Shown piece by piece: positions 7,932 through 19,400 of a stretch of 45,335 nt of DNA. Numbering within the stretch: position 1 is the stretch's first letter; each line of letters starts with the position of its first letter. The notes below the pieces were generated by a model. The model saw nothing but the letters and a program-made list of their open reading frames with translations, had not been told where the DNA came from and searched no databases. The DNA lies in the NCBI GenBank assembly GCA_026417155.1, contig JAOADU010000010.1, forward strand, positions 1 to 45,335, read 5' to 3'. Made by a program: the position numbers and the translations under genes. The stretch comes from Bacteroidales bacterium (lineage in GTDB: Bacteria; Bacteroidota; Bacteroidia; Bacteroidales; GWA2-32-17).

Positions 7932-8776
7932 TAAAAATCGCCTAATGTTTCGGGCAATTGTGATAATGCTCGTTGTGCTTGTTCGTCGTTGGGAGGTGTG
8001 CCATGCCATTTATGTGTGCCCATCATAAAATCGACACCTTTTCCCATTTCGGTTTTCATTAAGATAACAATGGGTTTTTCTTTGCCAGTAAGTTGTTTTG
8101 CATGGTGCATGGTGTGTAAAATTTCCTGAAAATCATGTCCGTTCATTTCTAAAACAATCCAGCCAAAGCTGTCCCATTTGGCATATAAATTTCCAAGCGA
8201 GCAAACTTCGTCTACGGGTCCATCTATTTGCTTACCATTATAATCGACAGTTACGATTAGGTTATCAATTTTTTTTGCGGCAGCAAACATGGCAGCTTCC
8301 CAAATTTGTCCTTCTTGCAATTCGCCATCGCCTGTAAGAGCATATACGAGAGAGCGATCGTTATGAAGTTTTTTTGCAATAGCTGCTCCTATTGCTACAG
8401 AAAGACCTTGTCCTAAGGAACCACTGGCAACTCTAACACCTGGTAAGTGTTCGGCAGGGGTGGGGTGTCCTTGTAAGCGACTATTTAATTTACGGAATGT
8501 TGAAAGTTCGGAAATGGGGAAGTAACCTCTTCTCGCTAAGACACTATACCAAACAGGAGAAATGTGTCCGTTCGATAAGAAAAAAAGATCTTCGTTTTGT
8601 CCGGTTAAAGTAAAATGAGGGGGATTAATATTTAATATTTCAAAGTAGAGGGCAACAAAATAGTCGGCACAACCTAATGAACCTCCCGGATGTCCTGATT
8701 TGGCAAGGTGTGTCATTCGAATAATATCACGTCTTACCTGAGTTGCTATTTTTTCAAGTTCTTTGATATTTGTCAT
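7931..8776 (-). CDS. Transketolase, N-terminal subunit
   Basis: A 281-residue protein equal to the thiamine-pyrophosphate-binding half of transketolase. GHPGGSLGCADYF near residue 28 is the phosphate/TPP loop. The TPP motif runs from GDGELQEGQIWEAA (residues 149-162) to YNGKQIDG (N180). HPTPAEHLPGVRVASGSLGQGL is the substrate-channel segment. It is paired with the C-terminal subunit at 5607-6566 and sits 15 nt after the ABC transporter gene. Split two-gene transketolases are common in anaerobes and Bacteroidota. The shared TAATG with the vWA gene means the two are translated together. Confidence 0.91.
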   Translation of the reverse strand: MTNIKELEKIATQVRRDIIRMTHLAKSGHPGGSLGCADYFVALYFEILNINPPHFTLTGQNEDLFFLSNGHISPVWYSVLARRGYFPISELSTFRKLNSRLQGHPTPAEHLPGVRVASGSLGQGLSVAIGAAIAKKLHNDRSLVYALTGDGELQEGQIWEAAMFAAAKKIDNLIVTVDYNGKQIDGPVDEVCSLGNLYAKWDSFGWIVLEMNGHDFQEILHTMHHAKQLTGKEKPIVILMKTEMGKGVDFMMGTHKWHGTPPNDEQAQRALSQLPETLGDF

Positions 8777-8791
8777 AATGGATCAATAGCT

Positions 8792-11700
8792 TTATTTTAA
8801 TTTTTTTCTTTCGCGTCGTTTTTTTATGTAGTCTTGAAAGTTTTCGCCACTTTCGATAAGTTTTTTCAATAAGTTAAAGTAAACGGTAACAAACAATAAA
8901 ATAGTCATTAAAAAGATGATAATTATATTGTACCAATAGGTATCAATGTAAAGTCCATAGATATTTTTTCGTGGAGCATAAAAATGTGCAGCAAAAAAGC
9001 CTGGTTTGGGATCTAAGAATATGGGGTCGGCTTTTTGATAGAGGCGATGATTGTATTCTACAATTTTATTTAATTCCGTTTCGTTTCTAACAAATTCTTT
9101 TAAATTGTCGTTGTAGTAATCTTTTTTAAGCTTGATGAATGCTTCTTTTTTCTCGGGAGTATCTTGCATGGAGGTCATAATTTTATCTTTTTCGGCACTT
9201 GCTTTATTGTATTTGTCAATATAATAACGATTTAATTTATTAAAATAATCTTCGAGTTGTTGTAATATTTTTTCGTTTACGTTGTTGTAACTAAGTTGTT
9301 CTATGTTGATAGGACATTTTACTTTTTTGTTTTGTTGAATTTCATCTTTGATTTCATTTTTTAATAACAAAATAGCATCTTCAACTACTTGTTTTTTTTG
9401 AGGATTATTGATGTATGTTCTGATATCTATTATTTTGTTATGTAATGAACGAAGCCAGAAGTCTTTACGAAAGTTGGCATAACTTGTAATTTTATCATAC
9501 GGATAAAATTGTTTTTCGTATTTATTCTCTTTAAATTGATAAACGGCAAGTGCCTCATAAGCCCATCGGGCCGTAATAATTTGACCGTAAAATGGTATAG
9601 AGCTTGGACTACTAATATCGGGGTTGAGTTTATCGTATTTTACAATGATACCACTAAGTATTAATTGAGGAATTACTAAAAATGGAATGAGAATATAAAT
9701 AGTTACAGCAGAATTGAAAGCATCGGAAATATTTAAGCCCATCATATTCGACGACAACCATGTAATAAACAAAACTAACCAAAATTGCCAGTACATGCCT
9801 TTAATTCCTAAAATACTATTGCCAATAATAACAAATGCTGCAGCTTGGTATGCTGAAAGAACCATTAAAATAAAAGTTTTACTAAACAAATAGCTTCCCC
9901 AGCTTAAATTAAGATATTTTTCACGCTTGAGAATCTTTCTGTCGCGGAATATTTCTTCGGCACTAACTGTTAAACCAACAAATATGGCAACAATAACAGC
10001 CATAAATAAATATACAGGAATGTTGCTATTTTCGTTAAAAGTATAGCCCGATTCGTTAGCAACATCGACACTGTAATAGCGAATTATAAAAGATAATAAA
10101 AATGCCAATAAAGGCGATTCTAAAAGGTTAATGATTAAATATTGTTTGTTGGCAAGTTTAGCCAATGTATCGCGAATGGCAAAAATTCGAAACTGCTTTA
10201 TGCGTCCGGGAATTTTAAAGAAAATAGTAGGAAGTTTATAGGTCGCGTCAAGTACAGGTTTTTCCGTGGCATTATTGAATGTATTGCTATCTTTAAAATG
10301 AAGATGCCATTCGGTGGGTGCAATACGACGAGTGCGGGTTGGATTGCCATATTCGTCGAGTACAGGGGTTTCTACAATATTAAAAATTTGTTCGGGATTA
10401 ACATTACCACAGGTAGGACATTCGCTTTCGCTCCAATTGGCTTGATGGGTTTTCGATTTAAAATACATAATGGATTCTACAGGATTTCCGTCGTAAATAA
10501 GGTAGCCTCCTGTATCAAGTATTAACAATTTATCGAACATTTTAAATATTTCAGAAGAGGGTTGGTGAATAACGACAAAAATGAGTTTCCCTTTAAGGGT
10601 AAGTTCTTTTAGTAAATCTAAAATGTTTTCTGAATCGCGCGATGATAAACCAGAAGTAGGCTCGTCGAGAAATAATATTGCTGGTTCACGAATAAGTTCT
10701 AAGGCGATGTTAAGACGTTTTCGTTGTCCGCCGCTAATTTTTTTGTTTAAAGGCGAACCAACCTTCATGTCTTTTATTTCGTATAAGCCTAAATTTTGTA
10801 AGGTTTTGAGTACAAGCCGTATAATTTGAAATTCAGTTAGATTATCGAAACAAAGCTTAGCATTATAATATAGGTTTTGAAAAACAGTAAGATCTTCAAT
10901 AAGTAAATCATCTTGTGAGACGTAACCAATAAGTCCTTCAAGTTCTTTGTTCTCTTCGTCGTATATGCTTTTTCCATTGATAAGAACTTCGCCGCTGGTT
11001 GGAGGATAGTTGCCATTAAGCACATTCAATAATGTTGTTTTTCCGGCACCACTTGCTCCCATAATACCCACAAGGTTGCCCGATTCGGCAAAAAAAGACA
11101 TTTTATGAAGTCCAATTTCTCCACCTTTGAAATGATACTCTATATCATTAGCTTCGAATAGAATTTTTGATTCGGAAAGCTGTTCGTTAAATATGGTGAT
11201 TATATCGGAGTAATAAATGGGCTTGAATTTTGTAGATGCACGAAGTGTACTGCCTGGCGAAAAGTTGTATATTTTGTGAGGTTGTAATAATTGACCATTT
11301 AGGAATAATTCTTTTTCGCCTAAATAGCGTAAAAAGTACATGTTTGCAATGCGAATGTGTAAAAAGCGAATTTGACCTTCAAAAGTTTCTCTGTAAAGAT
11401 GTTTTACTTTTGGATGTTGGAAAGCTTTTTGACTATCAACAATAAGGACGCGAGAAGAATTGGGAAGTGTATCAAAATTATATAATACAAATGCTTTAAT
11501 TCTAATGAATTCATCGTTTGGTATATTGAATGTGTCTGAAACGGCTTGTACAAATTCTATTTCCTGATCGGAAATTACTTCAGAATCGGACTTAATAAAT
11601 TCGAAAAGACGAATTAAAACAATAACTTTTTGTTTAATGGTTAATTCTTCGTTAATAGCGGTGCATATTTTTAAAACTTTAACTGAGCTTCCGGCTATAC

Positions 11701-11908
11701 GTTTTTTCTTTTTTGTAGAGTCTTCTTCAGCTACCTGATATTGATTGTAAAAGTCATTGAATACTTCCAGATATTCGTTTACTAATTCCGTGTTTAATTG
11801 TTGTTTGAGAAAGGATCCTACTACCTGACGGCGTTCTTCTAAATTGCTATCGGGTCGAGCAATAATGGCAAATAATTGCATAAGTGCTTTTAAAATCCTT
11901 TCGCTCAT
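8792..11908 (-). CDS. TerB-like / ABCG-type ABC transporter fusion
   Basis: A 1038-residue half-transporter. Residues about 1-140 are helical and acidic and resemble a TerB-like domain. Residues about 155-240 are beta-rich with an FHA-like look. An ABC ATPase follows at about 248-470: Walker A GASGAGKTT (284-292), signature ISGGQRKR (391-398) and Walker B ILFLDEP (D415, E416). A CPTCG pair near 497 may bind metal. An ABCG/ABC2-type membrane domain starts near residue 590 (VGLTVSAEEIFRDRKIL, then several helices). A long charged coiled-coil insert occupies about 800-960 before the last helix near 1000. ATPase-before-membrane order is that of ABCG exporters, which move lipids or drugs. The substrate is unknown. 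It is the first gene of the train ending at 4151. Confidence 0.85.
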   Translation of the reverse strand: MSERILKALMQLFAIIARPDSNLEERRQVVGSFLKQQLNTELVNEYLEVFNDFYNQYQVAEEDSTKKKKRIAGSSVKVLKICTAINEELTIKQKVIVLIRLFEFIKSDSEVISDQEIEFVQAVSDTFNIPNDEFIRIKAFVLYNFDTLPNSSRVLIVDSQKAFQHPKVKHLYRETFEGQIRFLHIRIANMYFLRYLGEKELFLNGQLLQPHKIYNFSPGSTLRASTKFKPIYYSDIITIFNEQLSESKILFEANDIEYHFKGGEIGLHKMSFFAESGNLVGIMGASGAGKTTLLNVLNGNYPPTSGEVLINGKSIYDEENKELEGLIGYVSQDDLLIEDLTVFQNLYYNAKLCFDNLTEFQIIRLVLKTLQNLGLYEIKDMKVGSPLNKKISGGQRKRLNIALELIREPAILFLDEPTSGLSSRDSENILDLLKELTLKGKLIFVVIHQPSSEIFKMFDKLLILDTGGYLIYDGNPVESIMYFKSKTHQANWSESECPTCGNVNPEQIFNIVETPVLDEYGNPTRTRRIAPTEWHLHFKDSNTFNNATEKPVLDATYKLPTIFFKIPGRIKQFRIFAIRDTLAKLANKQYLIINLLESPLLAFLLSFIIRYYSVDVANESGYTFNENSNIPVYLFMAVIVAIFVGLTVSAEEIFRDRKILKREKYLNLSWGSYLFSKTFILMVLSAYQAAAFVIIGNSILGIKGMYWQFWLVLFITWLSSNMMGLNISDAFNSAVTIYILIPFLVIPQLILSGIIVKYDKLNPDISSPSSIPFYGQIITARWAYEALAVYQFKENKYEKQFYPYDKITSYANFRKDFWLRSLHNKIIDIRTYINNPQKKQVVEDAILLLKNEIKDEIQQNKKVKCPINIEQLSYNNVNEKILQQLEDYFNKLNRYYIDKYNKASAEKDKIMTSMQDTPEKKEAFIKLKKDYYNDNLKEFVRNETELNKIVEYNHRLYQKADPIFLDPKPGFFAAHFYAPRKNIYGLYIDTYWYNIIIIFLMTILLFVTVYFNLLKKLIESGENFQDYIKKRRERKKLK

Positions 11909-11922
11909 ATACGTTTTTTTTT

Positions 11923-11957
11923 AAAATAAAAAAGGCATTGTATTTTCAGCCAATGCC
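11923..11957 (-). terminator. Intrinsic terminator after the small secreted protein gene
   Basis: A perfect 7-bp stem, GGCATTG with CAATGCC around a 10-base loop, is followed on the minus strand by a T-rich tract. It lies between the stop at 11987 and the ABC transporter start at 11908, separating the secreted-protease block from the transporter/transketolase train. Confidence 0.72.
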
Positions 11958-11986
11958 TCCATATCATAAATAAATTTGTTCATTAA

Positions 11987-12409
11987 TTATTGTTGTTTAA
12001 AGCCAATGAGCATATGAATAAGTCCTGAGCCTGAGCGGGCAGAAGGGTCGAGTTCGGCTTCGATAAGACAATCAATGGTGCTGGTAAATTTAAAATCCCA
12101 ATATGTTGAATTTTTGTAATCTTTGTTGGTAAAAAGCAGATGTCGTTCTTTATCGTAAAGTGAAAAAATAACGTTCCCTTCCGATTGTCCTGCGGCAATG
12201 GCTATTCTGTATATTGTGCCACCATAAAATGTAACATGGAATTCGGCAATTTCGTCACCCGTTATGAGAGCTTTATATACCTGACCATCGCTAATAAAAG
12301 GAGGTTGAATATATTTGGAGCATATGCCTAAAGTAACTTCGCTTTGAGCAAAAGATATGTTCATTAATAAACTGAACAAGCCTATAAGGAAAATGTTTTT
12401 TAGTTTCAT
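11987..12409 (-). CDS. Small secreted protein of unknown function (copy A)
   Basis: A 140-residue protein with a clear signal peptide (MKLKNIFLIGLFSLLMNISFAQ). I do not recognise a named family. The mature part is beta-rich and is a paralogue of the protein at 24345-24770. Shared features are an early Cys, a P(F)..G(Q) stretch, GD.AE..VTFY.G..YR, then F.L.D.ER...F.N and YWDF, and a final GF. The fold could be a small jelly-roll or galactose-binding-like sandwich, which is inference. It follows the lipoprotein gene at 12418 by 8 nt and is the last gene before the terminator at 11923. Confidence 0.7.
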   Translation of the reverse strand: MKLKNIFLIGLFSLLMNISFAQSEVTLGICSKYIQPPFISDGQVYKALITGDEIAEFHVTFYGGTIYRIAIAAGQSEGNVIFSLYDKERHLLFTNKDYKNSTYWDFKFTSTIDCLIEAELDPSARSGSGLIHMLIGFKQQ

Positions 12410-12417
12410 AGCTTGAA

Positions 12418-13329
12418 TTATTTAACAATGGAAGTTCTTAATTTTTCAATTTTTTCGGTTATAGTTTTCAGTTGTTGGTCGGTAATAATTACTTCAGATT
12501 TGCTATTGATGATGGTCATTTTATTTTGTTCGTCAATAGTTGGTGGGGCATAAGTGTATTTAATATCAATACCATCAAAATCGTAAGCTAAATCGATTAA
12601 TTGATCTGTTAGTTCGGCATATTCTTTTGAGTTGTTATAATATGGTGAGAGTAGTTTTATTAAATTGTCAAGTGGACGCTTTTGTTCAGCTATTCGAGTA
12701 ATGATTTCTTGTTTTTTCGATTGTTTGGCAAGTTGAGTGAGTAAATATGTGCTTTCTATCCAACCGCCAGCTAAAATAAGCACACCTACATCGTTACGAT
12801 TGTTGTCTTTTAAATATTGATCGGCTTTTCGGTACGAATTGGCAACAATATTCATTAATGAATCTTTGTTCCCAAGATTTGCTTCTATTCGGTTAACTGT
12901 TTTTTTATCGAAAGCATTTTCAATGTTTAATTCCTGCGATAAAATTTTAATGACGGAAAAATATTGAATGGCATCGGAATTTTGTTCATATAGGGTTAAA
13001 TATCCCAAGTTTGAGCCATATACGCCAAGGTTTAACGCTTTTTCGAAGTTTGTAACGTAATTGTGCGATTTGTTGTATGGGTTGAGTAATGCTTTGTTAT
13101 ATGTTAAATTTGATTTTTTTACAAGAAAAGCAATTTCATATGGCGAAGGCATGCTAAATAATGTGTTTTCGAATTTAATAAGTGTAGGAGCACTAGAATC
13201 TATACTTTGATTAATGTTTGTTTCTACTTGATCATCATTTTGATTTCCCTTGCATGAAAATAGCAAAATGGCAATAGAAGCAAGAAAAAATAATACATGA
13301 AAATTTCGTAAAAGCCTTAAATACAGCAT
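12418..13329 (-). CDS. Lipoprotein of unknown function (copy A)
   Basis: I prefer the ATG at 13329, which opens a lipoprotein signal (basic start, then FFLASIAILLFSC with the lipobox Cys). An in-frame ATG at 13374 would put 15 extra residues in front. The 303-residue product is mainly helical. It is a clear paralogue of the lipoprotein at 24778-25668, sharing a PSP(Y/I)E segment, LGVYG.NL.Y..L.EQ, NKDSL..I, D.YLKDN.R, GGWIES....TQ.A and EQK..L.N.I.L. The WIES segment looks like the family signature. No function is known to me. It is encoded with the small secreted protein at 11987, so the two probably act together in the periplasm or at the outer membrane. Confidence 0.7.
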   Translation of the reverse strand: MLYLRLLRNFHVLFFLASIAILLFSCKGNQNDDQVETNINQSIDSSAPTLIKFENTLFSMPSPYEIAFLVKKSNLTYNKALLNPYNKSHNYVTNFEKALNLGVYGSNLGYLTLYEQNSDAIQYFSVIKILSQELNIENAFDKKTVNRIEANLGNKDSLMNIVANSYRKADQYLKDNNRNDVGVLILAGGWIESTYLLTQLAKQSKKQEIITRIAEQKRPLDNLIKLLSPYYNNSKEYAELTDQLIDLAYDFDGIDIKYTYAPPTIDEQNKMTIINSKSEVIITDQQLKTITEKIEKLRTSIVK

Positions 13330-13430
13330 AGTATTTGTTTTGACAAATGAATATGCAAGTAAGAAAAAAAACATGAAACTTCAAAATAAAAAAACATAAC
13401 GACATTTAATTTATGAACATAAATGAGTTA

Positions 13431-13466
13431 AAAGAAAAAAGCTGCCAAATATTGACAGCTTTTTCT
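13431..13466 (-). terminator. Intrinsic terminator after the giant protease gene
   Basis: A stem of seven pairs with one G-U (AGCTGTC with GGCAGCT on the minus strand) and a 7-base loop is flanked by A-rich and T-rich tracts. It could work in both directions, but it sits 18 to 50 bases after the stop at 13484. It separates the giant protease gene from the lipoprotein gene. Confidence 0.72.
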
Positions 13467-13483
13467 TTGAGGATGTAAGATAG

Positions 13484-16400
13484 TTATAATTTATCAATTA
13501 TTACTGTAGCGTACTCAATGCTTGTGCCTTGTTTAATTAAGATTCGATACATTCCTTTAGCATACGATTTCATGTTAATAGGAATGTGTTGCTTGGTAGA
13601 TTGCTTTTCAACATCTTTGCTATATACTTTTCTTCCTTCTATATTGTAAATTTCGATGGTTAAGTTGCCCTTGTATGAAGATTCGATGAATAAATTGAAA
13701 ACACCATTGTTAGGATTTGGATAGGCTTGTACCATAGAATTTACAGAGCTTAAAAGGATATTACTAATAATGACTTGAATAGTTTGAGTAGCAGTATCAG
13801 ATCCGCAACTGTTAGATGCAATAAGTGTAACGGCATATAAACCGTCAGAAGTATAAACATGTGAAGTGTTTTGTGAATTGTCGGTAATGCCATCACCAAA
13901 ATCCCAGAACCAGCTAGTAGCGTTGTTTGACATATCTGTAAATTCATATTCACCACCACTTATGTGTGTGATAGCAAAGTATGCTTGTGGTAATGAGGTA
14001 ACATTAATTGAAACGGATTCTGTGGAACTACAGTTGCCGGAAGTGCCCGTAACGGTATAAGTAATATTTGTTGAAGGTGTTGCAATAACCTCATTGCCAG
14101 TTGTAGTGTTTAAGTATGTGGATGGTGTCCAAGTATATGAATCAGCACCACTTGCTGTTAATACTACACTTTCGCCTTCGCATATATCTGTAGCACTAGC
14201 TTGAATGAATATAGTGGGCGCACCGTCTTCAAATATTTCACCGCTTGCAACAACAGGACAATATCCGTCATCAACTGTTATAAAGTATATACCTGCAGAA
14301 AGGTTTATTGCGACAGCTGTTGTTTGCGAACCTGCATTAGTATCCCACTGGTATGTATAGTTTCCGCTTCCACCCGAAACAATTGCTTCCATTGAACCAT
14401 TGTTCGTGCCACATTGTGCATTTGTTCCTACGATTTGAACTATTGGAAGCGGGTTAACAATAACGGTTACATGAGCAACATCCGAACAACCATTATTGTC
14501 GGTAACAGTAACATAATAGAGTGTTGATGTTGAAGGTGATACAACAATTGTAGCAGTATTTTCTCCAGTTCCCCACATGTACGAAGTACCTCCTGAGGCT
14601 GTAAGAGTAGTTGATTGTCCTTCGCAGATCATTACATCATTACCTGCGTTGGCTGTGGGTAGGGTATTAACTGTTACTGTTACATCATCGGTTGCTATAC
14701 AACCATAAACATTTGAAACAGTAACAAAATACGTAGTTGTTGTTAAAGGAGAAACATTTATTGAAGCAGTATTTAAACCATTGCTCCAAATGTATGAATC
14801 ACCTCCTGTTGCAGTCAGATTGGCAGAACTTCCTTGGCAAATGGATACATCGTTACCTGCATTTGCTTGAGGCTTAGGATAAACAGTTACTATTACCTGA
14901 TCAGATGCAGTGCAACCATTTGCATCGGTGCCAATTACAGTATAAACATTTGTTCCTATTGGTGGATAGAAACCAACATTATTTACGACTCCATTGTCCC
15001 AAGCATATGATGTAGCTCCAGATGCACTTAATATTACTTCTATCCCTTCGCAAACTTCTTGATCATTACCAGCATTTACAATTGGTTTTTGGAGCACACT
15101 AATCAAAACGGCATCGCTATTAGTACAACCATTACTATCGGTTACAGTAACACTATACAGAGTTGATGTAGTAGGCGATACAACGATCGTCTGGGTATTT
15201 TCATTTGTATTCCAGATATATGAAACTCCGCCTGTAGCAGTCAATGTTGCTTGTGTGCCTTCACATATATCTTGATCATTGCCAGCATTAGCAATTGGTA
15301 ATGATAATACTGTAACCGTAACATTATCAGTAGCACTGCAACCATTTGTGTCAAATACAGTTACGGTGTAAGTTGTGGTAGATGTTGGAGAAACATTGAT
15401 TGATTGAGTAACAGAACCGTTACTCCATTGATAGGAGCTACCTCCAGAAGCAGTTAATATTGTTGATGAACCTTGGCAAATAGATACATCTTGACCTGCA
15501 TCAGCTAGAGGTAAGCTATTTACAACTATATTAACACTAGCCGTACCTGTACATCCGTTAGCATCGGTAACGGTAACAGTATAATTTCCTGCTTGTGCCG
15601 TAGTGATATTGGTACGTGATGGATTTTGTGTATTAGCAGTCCATCCTCCTGGTCCCGCCCAGTTATATGAAGCCATTCCATTGGGCAATGAAGTGAGGTT
15701 GAGTGTAGCTCCAGCACAGAGTGGGCTATTGCTGGAAGCGGAAGCCGTAGGTGGTGTATTAATTACTACATTGGTTGATGCAGTAGCTGAACATCCTGTA
15801 GTTGAGTTTGTAACAGTAACATTATATGTACCAGCATGTGCTGTAGTTACATTTGTTCGGGATGGGTTTTGAAGTGTAGATGTCCATCCACCGGGTCCAG
15901 ACCAATTATATGTCATTCCATTAGGTGATGAAACTAAATTTAATGTAGCACCAACACATATAGGGCTATTGCTAGAAGCAGTAGCTGTAGGTAATGGATT
16001 TACTGTAATTGTGAAGTTGTTGGAATACGCAACAGCACAAGATCCGCTTTTAACTTCAACTCTATAATCCCATGTTCCAGCTGTTCCGGGTGTTTCTGAA
16101 TATGTATTAGTTGTGTTAGTAATATCTTGCCAAGCACCAGCATTTAACCGTTTTTGCCATTTTTGAATTGTACCAGTATATCCACTAACAGTCATGGTTC
16201 CAGTAGAAGCACCTAAGCAGATACTAGTATTTGGTCCTGACAAAGTTCCACCCACTGATGTTGGATCTACAATAATAGTATAAGTAGTTGAGAATGCAGA
16301 TGGGCAAGATCCGCTTTTAACTTCGGCTCTATAGTCCCATGTTCCAGCCGACGAAGGAGTTTCGGAATAGGTAGTTGAAGTATTTGTAATATCAACCCAT

Positions 16401-19400
16401 GCACCTGCATTTACTCTTTTTTGCCATTTTACAATATTTCCAGTGTGTCCGGAAAGTGTTAGAGTTCCAGTGTTAGAGCCAAGACAAATTTGTGTATTTG
16501 TTCCATTTATTGTTCCTCCAACAGAATTGGGATCATTTGTTAAGGTTACAGCGTTTGACAAACCCGATTCTACCCCTCCATTTATAGTTTTTCCTCTATA
16601 TGTACCATTAGCAAGTCCTGTAAATGTATAAGTATTTGAGTTAGCATTAGCTGTTTGTAAAGTATTTCCTGAATTATCTGTTAACACAAATGTTTGATTT
16701 GCGGTTACAGAAGAAGTTATTGTAACTGATCCTGTTCCGCATCCAGGTGTAGAAGTGGCGGTAATTGTTGGTCCTGGGTCGTTATATTCAAAAATAGCAT
16801 CAATCCATAATGAAGCAGCATCGCCAAAGCCGTTTTTAAAAGAATACCATGTTCCGGGTGTTGTTGCTCCGTAACTAAAGAATCCTGTTGAAGCGGTATC
16901 AATAGAACGAAAAGCAGTCATTACTCCGCAAAATTGATGTGTATTATAGTCATGAGTTGCGTCATAATTCAGTTCATAACCTACATAAAATTTACCTGTA
17001 ATATTAACGGGGGTTGGGAAGGTTATAATATTATATTGTCCTTGTGTAAATGAAGTAATGTTCCTTGTTTCGGTATAAATTACCGTGCCAGGAACTCCCG
17101 AATTATCGTTCCATACAGTAATTTTAACAGTTTTACCAGTTCCTTGGGCCCGATAAACATACATGCCAAATCCGTATAATTTACCAGCATAGTTGTTATT
17201 AAAAAATTCAGCATATCTAAAAAATTTACCACTAGCATCGGCAGCATGTCCAGGGATTAAGCCATTAGTGTAGCCATAAACAGTTAAATTATCTGTTTCT
17301 ATCATATTTGTGCAGGTGTCCAATCCTCCAACAATAACATAATCATCGGCAATTCCTGTATTATTTCCATGTGCGTTTGCAGTATATAGTGTTACATCAA
17401 ACTTACCGGCACTATTGTATACAATGTTTGTAGGATTTTTTGCTGTGGAAGTACCGGGATTGCCATTTTGGAAAGTCCAACTCCAGCTGGTAGGTACACG
17501 TTGCGACCGGTCGTAAAAGTTTACGCTACCGGTTCGTGGAATGAATGGCTGTAAATAGATGTTTTTTAAGTTCCCTTCTCCGACAAACTTAGAGATGGGT
17601 GGACGTCCAATAACATTAACGAAATTATTAACAGTTTTAGTGTTGGCGCCGGCAGGATTAGCTGCTTTTAAAGAGACATTATACAACCCAGCAACATTAT
17701 ACACTAATTGAGCATTTTTATTTGTTTGCATTGTAGGAATTGCTCCTGGTGTAGTCCATTCCCACCATACAGGGTTATTAGTAGATTTATCATATATGGT
17801 TAAGGGATCTCCTTCGTATGTATTTATTTGTGTGTAGTTTTCATTACCAACAAAAATATCATCAAGAAACCAACTGTGAGCATCATTCCCTTGGTATCTG
17901 AAAGCAATGTAAATATTTTGGCCAGCATATGCCGATAAATTTATTGTAGTTTGTACCCAACTTGCAGTTACAGAACTAGGACTCCAAACCTCGGTAAAAC
18001 TGGAAGGGTTAGTATTAGTGGTAGAAATTAATACGGAATTCTTACCTTGATATGTTCCTCCATAATATGTGGGATATTGATTATACGACCAGAATGTTAG
18101 CATAGCATTGGCAGGTAAGTTTGTAATTTGTGGTGTGATTAAATAACCATCTTGTAGTCCTGCAGCAGAATATACATGTGCAGCTGCTTTTGAACCGTTA
18201 TTAGTATGATTAAATGCATTAGAACTTGCCCATTGTGAGCCTCCACCGTCAACGTTTAAAGCAGTCCATCCAGAGGGCGGGAAAGTAGATCCTTCAAAAT
18301 CTTCTGAGAAAAGGGGATTTAACCCTGCAAAATTTGCTACAGGGGCAGTATAAGCACTTATTCCTAAACGAATGTTTGGTCTATTTGAATTAATGGTTCC
18401 ATTATTTGCAGAGGGGTCTGTTGTTCCTGTCCATTGTTGATGTCTGCTTGTGGCTGTTGTGTACAGACAGTTAGATTGATTGTTTCCAGAACCATTAACT
18501 TTTGTTATAACCATAATATTTTTTCCTGCTGTATAAAGAAATGGTGTTTGTAAATTAAAGGTAAACCATCCTGTTGCGTTGGGCGTAAAGTTTCCTTGAT
18601 AAACCAATGTAGCATCTGTTAATAAATTGTTAGCTGAATCTGCATTAGAAAATGCAGACAAGTCAGTATATTTTATCCAGATGCTTATGGTTCGGTTATC
18701 AGTTCTCAATGTTCCAACGTTCCATGCTACACTATTAATGATACACGAACCACCAATTTCAGAAGCTAAGTAAATAGATGCACTGACAACCCAACGTGCT
18801 GTGTTTGAAATTCCCAATGGAATAACACCACCTTGTGTTGTCCCTGTTCCAATTATAATAGGATTTGAAGGTGGAGTATATGCTGTTACTGTAATATAAT
18901 TAGTAACAGTTTTTGTATTGCTTCCATATTGATTAGTAGCTTTTAGTGTAACAGCATAGGTTCCAGGGGTTGTATAAACAACAGATGGGTTACGAATAGT
19001 TGAGGTTGAAGGAATTCCTCCAGGGAAGGTCCATTCCCATTCGGTAGGATAATTGGTTGAAAGGTCTGTAAATTGAACAGTAGAGCCTGCTTGAACTGTA
19101 GTAGGAGTTGCGGAAAAATTAGCTACAGGTGGATTGGTGTTCCCATTAGGATCATATCCACTTAAAGTTGTGGGATTAGTACCGGCAGGGTCAAGCCAAG
19201 GTTTCAGTTGTTTGTCGGCTGTTGCCCCATTAGATTCCCAGTGGTAAGAAAATTTTCCATAATAATCAGTTCCCATAGGTCCGCCACAGTTCGAAGCCCC
19301 TCCTGTTAATGTTCCTACAACAAGTTTATTAGAGCCTTTAAATAAAGGAGATCCTGACGATCCGCCTTCCGTAACTCCTGCTCCATTAGTTGTAGTAGCC

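Noticed and set aside
7931-8009. Upstream start for the vWA protein
   Set aside because: It would extend into the transketolase gene and hide the signal peptide; the TAATG start at 7931 is better.
15603-15872. Plus-strand open frame of 89 codons inside the giant protease gene
   Set aside because: A shadow caused by the biased codons of the repeat units on the other strand.
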